Shown here: in pieces, positions 27,020 to 38,763 of the stretch
Layout: every line of letters begins with the position of its first letter
Position numbering within the stretch: position 1 is the stretch's first letter
From: Merluccius polli
Lineage: Eukaryota > Chordata > Actinopteri > Gadiformes > Merlucciidae
NCBI GenBank assembly: GCA_030340625.1
Contig: JAOPHQ010000607.1
Location: 94,158 to 158,157 of the forward strand
Length of the DNA stretch: 64,000 nucleotides
Direction of reading: 5' to 3'
The notes under the pieces: generated by a model
The model's input: the letters and a program-made list of their open reading frames with translations, nothing else
Told to the model about the DNA's origin: nothing
Databases searched by the model: none
Program-made: the position numbers and the translations under genes

Positions 27020-30000
27020 CTCCCCCCCCCCCCCCCCCTCCCCCTCCAGGAGTATGCTGCACCAGCCTGAAGGACAGCAAGGCCCTGATGAAGATGGGCC
27101 TTGGGCTGGTGCTGGTCGGCCACATCAACTTCCTGCTGGGCGCGCTGGTGCACGGCGCGGTGCTCAGGCACATCAGCGTGCACACCCTGGCTCGTACCAT
27201 GGTGTACGCCATCTCCAACGTCATCGCCATTGTGGCCGGCCTGGTGGTGAGTTCAGGACACCCACACTGTCACTGTTAGGACACTAGTGACCCCACACTG
27301 ACCCCTACAGGCCTGCGAGGGTACAGCGTTCACAACCAATTGTAAGGACACCTCCAACAGAGGAACAATCAGTGTGCGAATTATACCACGGTATCCGGGG
27401 GAGCCGGGGTGGGTACGGTGTTCTGCCAATTTCTGCTCCCTTGTCAGATTTTGCTACCGTAGTGCGATTTGATAGCAGAATCTGTCAAGTCTTGATTTCA
27501 GGGTACAGTAGGCTATGTGGATAGACCAATCGCCTCTATCAAATACTGCTCCCACTGCAGAATCACGTTATTTCACACCACTACTCACCCCATGTACACT
27601 GTTGATGCTGTTTTATAACGTATATATTGAAGATTTCAGGGGTACAGCATGTGCAATGTATTTAATGTAAAATAAACACTTAAAGAAAAAACATCAATAA
27701 TCAATTAAACTAAATAAATTCCAACAACTTCCAACAAGAAAAGTGCGGCGAATTTTCGAGATGCGCATGCGCAGAACCACTAGGTAGCAGAATTTGATGT
27801 GTCTTTTGACTGTTTGAATCATCTTTTGAATTGAATCAACTTAGAATTACTCAACAACTTACATTGTTTCACAATCACATGGGCTATAGCCTATAAGGCA
27901 GAGCCAAACACACGCGATAAGAGCAGCCAGCGGCACCAACCATGAACAATATGGCAATAGCCTATTATTTACAATACAGCTAGGACTATAGCGCAACACA
28001 ACCCTCTCACTGCCTGGAGAGACGCAACGCCACATACACAACACAACGATGCACATAGCCCTTCTCATAAGTAGGCAGCGCTCCCGCCACGCTTCGAGCG
28101 CCTCGTGCAAGCAGGCAACACTTTTTTCATGAACCATGAACGCAAAATACAATTTTATTTCTCTTATTTTACATCTTTGAGGGAAAACCATGGCCAAAAT
28201 ATCATTTATTTGGCAATCATATCAATATTTTAGAGCTCCCCCAAAATTTCACAAACCATGTTTCCAGGGGAGCTCAGGTTGCCACTAGGGGAGCCATGGC
28301 TCCCCCTGCTCCCCCCTAACTCCCACCCTGGGAACAATTACAGTTGTTACTTTGTATTCTCAAGCAGACATGGCACGGGTCAAGAACCAGTAGGGTTACT
28401 CTCTCGTTCTTTTGTGTTTATACACCTGTTTGTTGTTTGTGTTTCTGCACCAATGTATGTATACGTTGTATTATCGCCATGTTTTTGACAAACTTAGCCG
28501 TGGGATCTAATTTGCTGTGGTAACTCTCCCTCTTCTGCAGGGAATAGTTTGTGGAATAACAACCATCGTCTTGTCCAAAAACAAGAAAAACGTGATTCTG
28601 GTAGGCACTGCTCCCCTGTCTCAATAACCATCCTACACCAATGCTTGTTCAAACTTGTCTGTGATCTTGTCGGTGATAGTGTGTGTATTCTGTGCATGTA
28701 GTAATGCAGAGAGAAAACAAATTCATTACACACACCCTTTTTTCTTATTGTGAGTTCATATTACCATAATGTTTGTATGGGAGTGGGACGTGTGAGCATC
28801 TGTGTGTTTTGTGGGGGTTGTTCACGATGACATTCATTATGGCAATTATCTCCCTGTAGAAATGGTTCCTGTTGGTCACAAGCTTCATAGCAGGCCTCTT
28901 GGCAACCGCCTCCGCCCTGGGTCTCATGGTTTCCACGGTGAAGGCCATAATGCACGACGGGCGGGGCCTGCTGACCCACTGCAAGTTTCCGGACGCGGGT
29001 GGCTATTCCAGCATCACCAACGAATGCCCCTTCGACCCCACCCGAATCTATGTGAGTCACGGACAGTTACACTGCCTACATGTGGTGTGACAGGCTAGCG
29101 TTGTGAGACCATCCCGATGTCGCCTGTTCACATTTTGTCTCTCTGTTGATCGGTCTGGCCAGGCTTCAAGTTATGCGCTTGTGGCCGAACCACAGTGGTT
29201 CGGACCAATCAGAGATCTATGAAGAACTACTGGCAGACACGGGGGCGTGGTTTAGGTGTGATGACGGGGAGAAGCAAAGTTTGGTCGAAAACAACAGTGG
29301 CGGCTCCTGAAGAGTTTAGCGTAGATGCTGCAATAGCATCAGTTATATTTGAACCGGGGAGTATTTCTTAATTGAAAGAAGAGCAAAGAACGGCACTAAA
29401 GGTTTTTCTTGAAGGAAAATATATTTTCCCTCTCCTTCTGCATCATATGGTTAGTTGATCTGATTTGAAGTTAGCCTGTGATAGATGGTTCATCGCCTGC
29501 CAAGCCTGCCCTTTTCCAAATAGTTTGCACGGACGTCTTCCAAGATGGTTCTGTGTAACAAACCATCTGATGTCAGGTTGGCAATGGGAACCGGTAGCCA
29601 GGACAACAATGTGAAGCATTTTTTAATTTAGTTATAACACATCTTGCCATTTCTCACCCATTATCTCTTCCAGGGAACCACGGTTATCCTCTGGGTGCCC
29701 CTCATCGTGATGTCTGTGGTGGAGGTGGTGTTCTCCTTCCGCTGCTTCGCTCTCTGCACCTCATACCTATATCTCTGCCCGTGCCACAAGAAGCCTCTCA
29801 ACGCTAAAAGGGTAAGCCACTACACTTGGTGCATCCCAAAACTACCCTGTAGTCCTCCATCCTATAGCTCGTTCACTATACTCCCGTGGAGACGAGCAGT
29901 ATCATAGTGGTCAAGTAAAGGAGCAGTGTGGAGATGCTATAGCAGCTCAGGTTGGCGACATTTACTGTTGGGATGACCTACAATCATGACTTCAGACTTG

Positions 30001-30381
30001 TTTCAAAAATCTCCAAATCTCAAATTCAGTCTGAAGCCGCTTCGGCCAGTTTAGGCTGCTTCTCGAGCTTACTAAACTGTTCTGACATTGGCGTTCGAGA
30101 ACATCTGGAGATTTAGGAAGTGACAGCGAGCAGAATAGCTATACTATTGGAACACACCCACTGTGATGGCCATGTCCTAATGTTTTTTTTGCATGTTTGT
30201 GCGTGTTGGTAATACATGTAATAAGCTGGTTGCTTTACCATTTCAGGTTCGCATTCAGAGATCCTATGGAACCCCAGAATCAGTGGTTTCAGTCTCGGTG
30301 CCAGACGGAGAGCTGGAGACGCCAGAGCAACATGAACTGTTGGACTGTGCCACTTCAACAGAGCAGAGTAACTGGCTATGA
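26241..30381 (+). CDS. tmem54: Transmembrane protein 54
   Basis: Four-pass membrane protein of the TMEM54 family; molecular role poorly known. Six exons, plus strand: 26241-26253, 27050-27246, 28541-28600, 28860-29051, 29674-29811, 30247-30381; in phase for 244 residues (human 222). It begins MVHFGVCCTSLKDSKALMKM, with an unusually short 13-nt first coding exon. Hydrophobic segments lie at about residues 20-42, 55-78, 92-114 and 155-180. CPFDPTRIY before TM4 and the extracellular cysteines match the human protein, and the tail ends in acidic/Ser-rich residues. The exon 2 acceptor follows a (GAT)n run and a C-only tract. It is convergent with hdac1. Confidence 0.92.
26976..27048 (+). repeat. 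(GAT)n followed by poly(C), abutting tmem54 exon 2
   Basis: About 43 bp of GAT repeat, then a nearly pure C tract at 27022-27048 that serves as the polypyrimidine tract immediately before the exon 2 acceptor CAG. Confidence 0.9.
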
Positions 30382-30792
30382 ACCCACCATGGACCCTCCC
30401 AGAGATAACTTATAACCTGCTGCGGTAAAACACTGTAGCTACAGCAAACGCCAACTCCAGACCGATGCAATAGGTTTAAACTGTTACGTTAAGGACTAAA
30501 TGAGTCCCGTCCAAGGATGAACAGGACAGACTATACATACATGTATGTAGTGGAACCACAGAAATAACTGTGCCTTTTATGACTTCTTGGGACCAAATTG
30601 CTTTATTCATTTAGTTACATTTATTCACATGAGAAAATATCAATTTATCTTGAAAGTATACATACTTTGTAAACAATGATGTAAATGCTGACTATGACTT
30701 ATTTTGTAATTGTAGGAAAAAGCTAACTGTCCCATGTGCACAATGTGCTTTTGGACTCAAGATGACCAATCGTGAACATTTATTGACTAGTT

Positions 30793-30801
30793 TTTATTAA
30801 A
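30793..30801. terminator. Overlapping bidirectional poly(A) signals (tmem54 + / hdac1 -)
   Basis: The sequence TTTATTAAA reads AATAAA on the minus strand (30798-30793, hdac1) and ATTAAA on the plus strand (30796-30801, tmem54). It is 410 bp after the tmem54 stop and about 1.1 kb after the hdac1 stop. Use by both genes is inferred from position. Confidence 0.5.
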
Positions 30802-31094
30802 AATGTGTGGTCAATACAGACTGGAGTTTGTCACAGATCGATATGAACTTCACAAGCATTCTCGTGGTACAATGGTCAAAGAACAAACCAATATACAGCA
30901 CTCCTACCTCCAATTTTACAAGGAATATAATACAGTACATTGGACATTTGAGTCCCAAGAAACCTATGGGTTTCTATGGAAACTGACAGGGATCAGAAGT
31001 CTACCAATGTCTCTAGGCTCAATACGCAGAAAGGTTCCATCCAAGGTGACAGCGATTATATTAGGACCTTTTCATATGTATACAACCCATTAAC

Positions 31095-31398
31095 TTAAAG
31101 GGGACCTATTTCACCACCAGGTGTGAGTGTGATTAGCCATTACAAGCCATTTCAAAATCTACCCTCTACGTGACCAACAAGTCACAAGTGGGAGTGTCCA
31201 CCCAGATGTATGATGGATAGATCAGCCTACCAGTTGGTACAGTCCACTGGGTAGGCTGTTACAGGCTGATCTATCTGTCTATCACGTCCGGGTGGACACT
31301 CCCACGTGTGATGATGTCACTGTAGGGTAGATTTTGAAATGGCTTGTAATGGCTAATCACACTCACACCTGGTGGTGAAATAGGTCCCCTTTAATATT
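31095..31398. mobile_element. MITE with long terminal inverted repeats, TTAA-flanked
   Basis: About 75-bp arms (starting AGGGGACCTATTTCACCACC and ending in its reverse complement GGTCCCCT) enclose a centre that is itself partly palindromic around 31200-31300 (GGATAGATCAGCCTAC / GTAGGCTG-ATCTATC). Both ends touch TTAA, so the element may have a TTAA duplication (piggyBac-like) or a shorter duplication within it. No coding sequence. It lies between the converging tmem54 and hdac1 genes, probably inside the hdac1 3' UTR. Confidence 0.85.
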
Positions 31399-31921
31399 GT
31401 AAAAAGTCCTTTGTGAGGACTGATGTCCTTTTTATGCTAGGGGTACAATGCGTTAAGTTTGTCACAATCCCCTAAACACTGACACATTCCAAGGCACAGG
31501 ACAAAAATGGGACTAAAATACATAAACTGGAAGTAGCCAAACATGTTCATGATTTAAATTAATTGAATCCAAAAGGACGAGTATAAAAAGGATACTGCCA
31601 TGTACTAAACCATTTTTACACTCTACTCAACCTCTAAGGATTAAAGCAAGGTTTTATCGCAGATAGATGAAAAAAAGTGTACAAAAAAACAAATACATAT
31701 AAACGTCTGCAACTTTCACGTTGAAGAGCATTACTCAATAGTTAACCTAAAAAAAAACTTCCACTTTTGAAAAGGACCCAGGGGCATACCTTTTAAAAAG
31801 TATAGTCCTTCATTGATTTCCAGTTCAGCACTGAAAATATTAGGAGGGGGGCAAATAAAACCCAACCATTATTTCCAAATTCCTTCTGTACACTTACACT
31901 GGCGTCTTTCTAGGAGGCACC

Positions 31922-34900
31922 TCAAGGCGTCTTAGACTCCTCTTTTGGCCTGAAAAGTAAAGAAAGGGTTAGCGCTCCTACCAGTCACTCCCTCCACTAG
32001 ACAGGCAATGTGTGTGCTCACTCACTTTGACGTGTCCATTTTCTCCTCTTCAGGCAGCTTCTCTTCTTCTTTCACTTCTGTAATGGACATCATTTAATTA
32101 AATGATGAGACCGGTGTGCATCAGAGCCCCGACAAGACGTCAACTTCCCATTTTAAACCAAAAGATATTATACACAGTAAACCTTAACGTCGTCTTTAGC
32201 AAATGAAAAGTGGAATGAAATGCTAACCTTTCTTCTCTTTCTCCTCGCCCTCCTTCTCGCCCTCCGTTTTGACACGCTTGGCCTTCTTGAAGCTGGCCAC
32301 GTTTCTGCGGCCTCCTTCGTCTTCGGAGTCGGAGAACTCCTCTTCGCAGGCTATCCGCTTGTCGTGGGCACGAACTGCACAACAACAGACCAATCAGAGT
32401 AGCAGGGTCAAAAAGGGCCGCACAGAGGGCAGATCTTAAGCAAAAGTCACGATACACTGTGTTGGTGTTTTTGGAGAATGACTGGAAGTTGCGTCATACT
32501 GGAGATGCGTTTGTTGGGGTCCTCTTCCTCCTCGTCCCCGCTGTCCTCCTGCACGGCGTCCTCCGGGATGGCCTGCATCTGCACACCGGGCGCGTGGGGC
32601 AGCATGCGCAGGTTCTCAAACAGACGCTGCCTGTGGGACGCAGAACACTGTTTGTACTCCACACACACCAACCTTTTGGGAGCAGGGATATGACCTACAA
32701 GACAGCAGCTGTGTACACAGACCTTACACGGCCTCAAACAGCCTTTGTATACGGTTTAATTACCGGCTATTGCAAACAATGCAACATAATGCTTTGACAT
32801 ACCCCGTCAGGACAGTCCCACTACTTTAAGATGACTCACTTGATCTTCTCCAGGTAGTCGTTGGTGTTCTGGTTGGTCATGTTGGACGGGCTGATGTGCA
32901 GCTTGAAGTCAGGCCCAAAGTACTCAAAGTAGTCGTTGTACGGCAGTTCTGTGGGGCCAAGGACATTGTTGCTTTAGTGGATGACCAATGCCAATCAGTG
33001 ACGCAACACAGCCAGATGAGGCAGTGTGGAGCAGGGGGGAAAAACCAGGCAGTTTACACCGACCGTTGGGGATGGCGCTGTCCAGGGCCACGGCCGTCTC
33101 GTAGGTCCAGCATCGGGCCACGTTGCGAATGGTGTAGCCTCCCCCACCCAGCATCAGTAGGGGCAGGTTGAAGCTCTTCATGTACTCCACACACTTGGCG
33201 TGGCCTGAGGACACAACAGACATTATACAAATAATTACTGCCAAGTAACTTTGACACTACGAGGGTCCATCGTCAGTCTGTATCAGCAAGACGTCTGCCC
33301 TGAATATTGCAATGTCTCAATGATGGTTTACAAGCTGTGTGTGTGTCAAGTAAATTAACTTTTTTTTGCCATGCACTATCAATAATACGCATTACATATC
33401 GGCCAATGCCAGTCCCATCCCCAGTACAAGTGATGTAGGGACCTTTGATGGTGAGGTTAAAGCAACCAAGCCTGTCTCCAGACAAGGAATCTGCTCCACA
33501 CTGGAGAACCACAGCGGAGGGTTGGTACATCTCCATCACCTTGGCCATGATCTATGCCAACGGCACAAAGTAATCACTTCAATTTTGCAGAAAAAAATGC
33601 CTTCCATAATGAAGACATATAGAACATACAAGAAAATACAGTAAAATAAGTGTGTTGTGTGAGCTACACCTTGTATATAGATTATCATGGTAATGTGATT
33701 ATTTACTGTAGCATTACTGCTAGATACTCAAGGATAGCATGTTCAGCATAAGATGATTTGTTTCCATTTCTGACACAAGTACTACTTTACTCACAGGCTT
33801 AAAGATGGCTTCATATGATTCGTCGTCAATCCCGTCCCGCAGTGGGTAGTTCACTGCGTAGTATTTTCCCTTCCCTGCACCAATGTCCTGAATAAAAAAA
33901 ACAGTATTTACAAAACGTACTTAATTACAAAAAATAATAAAATGAACAACCATATGCACCATCACTACGGCAACCAGATGTGTATTCCACGGGTCTATCT
34001 GTTGGTGAACTTTACCCTCAGGTCTCCGGTGCCGGGGAAGTACTCTCCGTACTTGTGGAAGGACACAGTCATGACGCGGTCCGTGGTGTAGAAGGCCTCC
34101 TCCACACCGTCTCCGTGGTGGATATCAATGTCGATGTAGAGAACCCTCTGGTGGTATCTGGGTAAAAGAGACACCAACATTTACCTGCCAACTCAATTCT
34201 CACTACAACTTCTGTACATATTACAAATTTGACCTCATTAGGTTGTAGCGTTTTTAGCAAAGGGCTTATTTGATATCTCTATTCTATATAAAAACAAGTA
34301 ATGCTCATTGACAGGCTAATTATTATTGCAGTAACTGGCTTCCCTTCATATGGCAAAGTAGAATGTTGGATATAATTATCCATTCTGCACTCTTCACTTC
34401 ATTTAAAAACAGGCATGCAGCCGCTTTGCTGTGGCATCGCTCTGGTACTACTCACTTCAGTAACTCCAGGATAGCCAGGACGATGTCGTTGACGTAGCAG
34501 AATCCTGAGGCTTCGGATTTCTTGGCGTGATGCAAGCCTCCGGCCCAGTTGATGGCGATGTCCGTCTGCTGCTTGTTCAGCTTCACAGCACCCGCTGGCG
34601 TGGCAAGCAGACAATTAGCACAATGCTTATTGTGCACTTGGTGGATTTTTGTGACACAGCCGAGTAGCAGACTAGGAACACTTACCAACAGAGCCTCCCG
34701 TGGAAAGCTGGCAGAACTCAAACAGGCCATCAAACACTGGACAGTCCTCTCCCACATTAACTGTGTGCCAACAATAAAGCAAAGTACTAAGAATAATAAC
34801 TTAGGAAATCACTAAAGGAAATGTTTTAATGGAAAAAACAATGGAATTGTAGTTAATGGCATTCTGGCTATACTCACATCTCTGCATCTGTTTGCTGTAC

Positions 34901-35003
34901 TCTGACATGTTGTCTGGCCGGATGGAGCGCAAAAACTTAATGTAGTCATCACTGTGATACTTTGTCATCTCCTCACCATTGGCTTTGTGAGGGCGCTGAA
35001 ACG

Positions 35004-35084
<81 letters not shown>

Positions 35085-35992
35085 CTTTTTAAGCATCACT
35101 TTAGGTTTACTTAACATTGTGTCTATGGTTTTTCACTCATATATTGGAATGGTTTACTTACATATATCTCCATCTTCCTGTAGAGGCCATAGTTTAGCAA
35201 CAGGTTGTGGGTCATGCGGATGCGGTGGGGCTTCATGGGATGCCCCTGGCCATAATAGTAATTCCCCACATCACCTGGAAATGGGGGAAATACGGCACTT
35301 ATTTTAATGCAGTCCCCAAATAGACCAATCATGTTGACGATATCTAATCAAATGGTCAATGCACTCATGCAGCGTCAATAATTTACGTCAAACTACGCCA
35401 CACTTCCGACTTCAACTACGGCAGACTACGTAATTAATGATTTCAAAACTAAACGGAGGAGCTGATGCTACAGCAAAAGGACCGTTTATCATGTCAATAT
35501 AACGTCGGGGGAACATTAAAACACACATATTAAGACTATATATTGAACCAATAGTCCTCAACTACGTAACTAGCAGTTATACAAATTAGGGGGCTGAGGG
35601 GGGAGGGGAGGGGAGGGGGCGTGAAAATGTCAATTAAGGTGACGATATCCTTTGTTAGCTCGTTTGCTAGTTACTACTTAATTAGGCCGTGCTAATTAAC
35701 CATTAACCAGCTGAAACGGAAAAGCTCCGGCGGAGACGACGACATAAGCATGAGGTGAACTTATAACGACGCTGCGTTGTGTTTGGTGTGGAGGATGGCC
35801 GCTGGCGGGTCAGGCTAGCCGTTAGCCGTGTGGCTAGCAGCGGTACACACAACACACACAAAATGACTTCATCGGAGCGGCGGATGGCCATTGATTCAGA
35901 GTGTGCACCGGCTGAATTACGAACAAGGATGAACACTCACCGTCGTAGTAATAGCAAACTTTTTTCTTTGTTCCTTGCGAACTCAGCGCCAT
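31922..35992 (-). CDS. hdac1: Histone deacetylase 1
   Basis: Zn-dependent class I lysine deacetylase, catalytic subunit of the nuclear Sin3, NuRD and CoREST complexes. Fourteen exons, minus strand: 35992-35941, 35274-35162, 34995-34878, 34760-34686, 34594-34456, 34157-34016, 33887-33795, 33551-33443, 33204-33064, 32948-32840, 32630-32500, 32374-32228, 32077-32026, 31949-31922; in phase for 482 residues, equal to human HDAC1. It starts MALSSQGTKKKVCYYYDG. Catalytic elements seen: GGLHHAKK (two active-site His), DIDIHHGDG (zinc Asp/His), GADSLSGDRLG (zinc Asp) and GGGGYT (Tyr). The C-tail has EDSGDEEEEDPNKR, containing the conserved CK2-type serine context, and Lys-rich EVKEEE repeats. hdac1 is favoured over hdac2 by its neighbour lck, as in human 1p35.1. 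Confidence 0.97.
35009..35083. repeat. (AC)n microsatellite next to hdac1 exon 3 acceptor
   Basis: About 75 bp. On the transcribed strand it is (GT)n ending within 15 nt of the exon 3 acceptor, so the acceptor's upstream tract is UG repeat rather than ordinary polypyrimidine. Confidence 0.95.
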
Positions 35993-36140
35993 TTTAGTCC
36001 CTTTTTTTGATGGCTTTGCGCACCGTGAGTAAAAAAAAAAGCCTCGCAGAAGAAAGCGCTAGATATCAGATAGTTTGTAGCAGCGCGGCGGCAGCCAATG
36101 GGAGGCCGCGCCTGGCGCCAGGGGGCGTGGCCTTCTGTCC
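35985..36140 (-). promoter_or_regulatory. hdac1: hdac1 promoter
   Basis: The start codon lies in AAAATGGCGCTG, a YY1-type motif. Upstream are a CCAAT box (AGCCAATGGG, about 36093), a palindromic TGGCGCCA (about 36113, E2F-like core) and a GC box (GGGGGCGTGGCC, about 36121). There is no TATA box. This fits a growth-controlled housekeeping promoter. Confidence 0.55.
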
Positions 36141-36228
36141 CGCCACAACCTGCACCACACAGGGAGCAGCAAGCCCACCACACTGTTGTGCACAACATCT
36201 GGTTTTACATCCAAGGTCCATGATGGTC

Positions 36229-36243
36229 TTTATTCACTTTATT
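36229..36243 (-). terminator. lck: lck poly(A) signals (two AATAAA)
   Basis: Two minus-strand AATAAA hexamers at 36234-36229 and 36243-36238, 260-270 nt after the lck stop. This ends lck only about 0.2 kb upstream of the hdac1 start codon. Confidence 0.65.
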
Positions 36244-36502
36244 CACTAAAACCTAACACACACAACGTAAAGACCTGAAGTAACTATTGAAATGCAGATG
36301 AAGCAATATATTTACAATTTCTAATTCAATAGCATTTCCAGCTGATAAGTAGATATTGGCCTTTTTTCCTGTACAGAGCTTGCCCAAATAAATACGGCAT
36401 GGCCTTGGTCTTTGGATGTTACGTTTCATACGCAAGAGGCAGAAACACAAAAACGTTTTCCAATCCAGGGTTTTTTCCCCATCACATTTAGTCCTCTTAA
36501 TA

Positions 36503-37572
36503 TTAACGTCTGCCTTTGCAATTCATAGCCGCATCATGGTACTGCTTCTCCGTGGAGGTGAAGAAGTCCTCCGTGACGCTCCTCAGGTACTCAAAGGTAG
36601 GCCTCTCCTCGGGGGCCTCCGTCCAGCACATACACATGATGTCGTAGAGGCCTTCTGGGCAGTTGTCCGGCCGCGGCATCCTGTAGCCCTTATCCAAGTA
36701 CTGGATCACTTCCGGGTTACTCATTCCTGGAAGCACAGGATGAGGATATGGAGTGGACTATTAGACGGTATCATAATCATCTCCAAATGAGGGATGGTTG
36801 AATTGTGTGTGAATTGTGTGTGAAGTGTTGTATACAGTTGGGTGGGTAGTTATTTAGCTGTGCATTTGTTAGTTTGTGTTTTTACTCGAAAACATTTGGA
36901 AAGAGTTATTTGGGGAGCTGTGACTGTGATGTATGTACCAGTTTGACAAGTGTGTGGTAATCGTGTAAGTAAACAACGGGTGGGTCCGTACCAGGGTAAG
37001 GTATGCGGCCGTACGTCACTATCTCCGTCAGGAGGATCCCAAATGACCACACATCAGACTTAATGGAGAACGTGCCAAAGTTTATGGCTTCTGGGGAAGT
37101 CCACTTGATGGGGAATTTTGCTCCTATGAAGAGAAGAATGAAACACTTGGTGGCGCCATAGACTGTAGTTCAAAATGTTGACAACTCTTTCACTTGGTGG
37201 GACTTAAAAACACCACCACACCATGTGCCACACCACAAACAAACAACAGTTTGTTACTGTGAACATGTAGCCTATTTGAATATGAATGTTATCAAGAGGT
37301 GCAACTGAAATATATTTGATCCTGAGCTCTAAAGGGAGATTTGGAAGTAGATAAAGAGGTCTTGTTACCCTCTCTGGCCGTGTATTCGTTGTCCTCGATA
37401 AGTCTTGCCAGTCCAAAGTCGGCAATCTTACAGATGTATTCATGAGACACCAGGATGTTTGCAGCTCGCAGATCTCGATGAATATAATTCCTCTGCTCAA
37501 TAAAAGCCATGCCGTCCGCCACCTGCAGGGGTACCTCATGGTAAGCACAGTGCTGGCAGTGCTGTGTGTGTG

Positions 37573-37628
<56 letters not shown>

Positions 37629-38682
37629 TTTTCTCCAGCCATCCCCACATAGGTATTGTGTTTGATGTTTCAGCTTATGTACATGCACAAGGACCTACAT
37701 TGGCATTTGTGTCCAGTATACGTACAAGAACAAGTAAAAGCAAGCAAAAGCAACAGGCGAAAGAGAGGGAGGTAACTGCATAAAGGGAGTTCCACTTCCA
37801 TAGCTCTCAGCACCTTGCCATCCCACTCCACCCAGGTTAGACAGCCGTTGCCTAATAAGGTCGGCATTTCTTTCAGCATAGGACCGGTGGTGATCAAATC
37901 TACACCATTTCCCAGACAGGCAGCAGAGAATTCCACTGAATGTGATGGCACTTTTGAAGTCATTTTAAAGCTCACACAATGAAAGTATAGTCTGCATGTA
38001 AAACAACCCACTTTCCCATTTTCCTAACAGTCTGAGCAATGGAAATCTGGCATTTATGTGTAATATATCGAATGTATGGGTGTCTATGTGGGCATGTGTG
38101 GATATTCAGCATGTACACGGCCGGGTCAATGGAGCACATTTCAGACTGCAGAATCTACCATGTAAGTGTCATAAGCCCCTCTGGCCCTTGGCAGAAAACT
38201 GAGACTTGCATGTTTGTTTAGCGTGAATATGAACCCTCCTCATAACATAAAACATCTTGAACGCCTCTACGCTATACTCTGCATGTGGTGCCTTTACTCT
38301 GACTATATGATATGTTTCCTATATTGACTTTCCACTGACTAAGAGTGTGTGTGTGTGTTCTGTGTCTGTGCGCGGGCACACGTGTGTGCTTCTGTGTGTG
38401 TGGAGGGGTATCACACTCAAATCCACTACCAGTGGACATTTCTGCCTTAACCTGTAAGGCATCTTCAAACATTAGCCCTTCCTGGTGTTCAGTAATATCT
38501 TGTTACACTCTAATACCCATGGAGTGTTGGAATAGTTATACGATATCAGACAGATGTAGGGTTTGATTGTTTGCGCTCCTCTCTGATTAAAACCAAGGGT
38601 TCTTTATCCACTTTGGTAGTAGGTAGTGACGCACTTCTGATTTCTAGACTCGTATTGTTCATTTGCTTGTCAACCTCTATAG

Positions 38683-38763
<81 letters not shown>

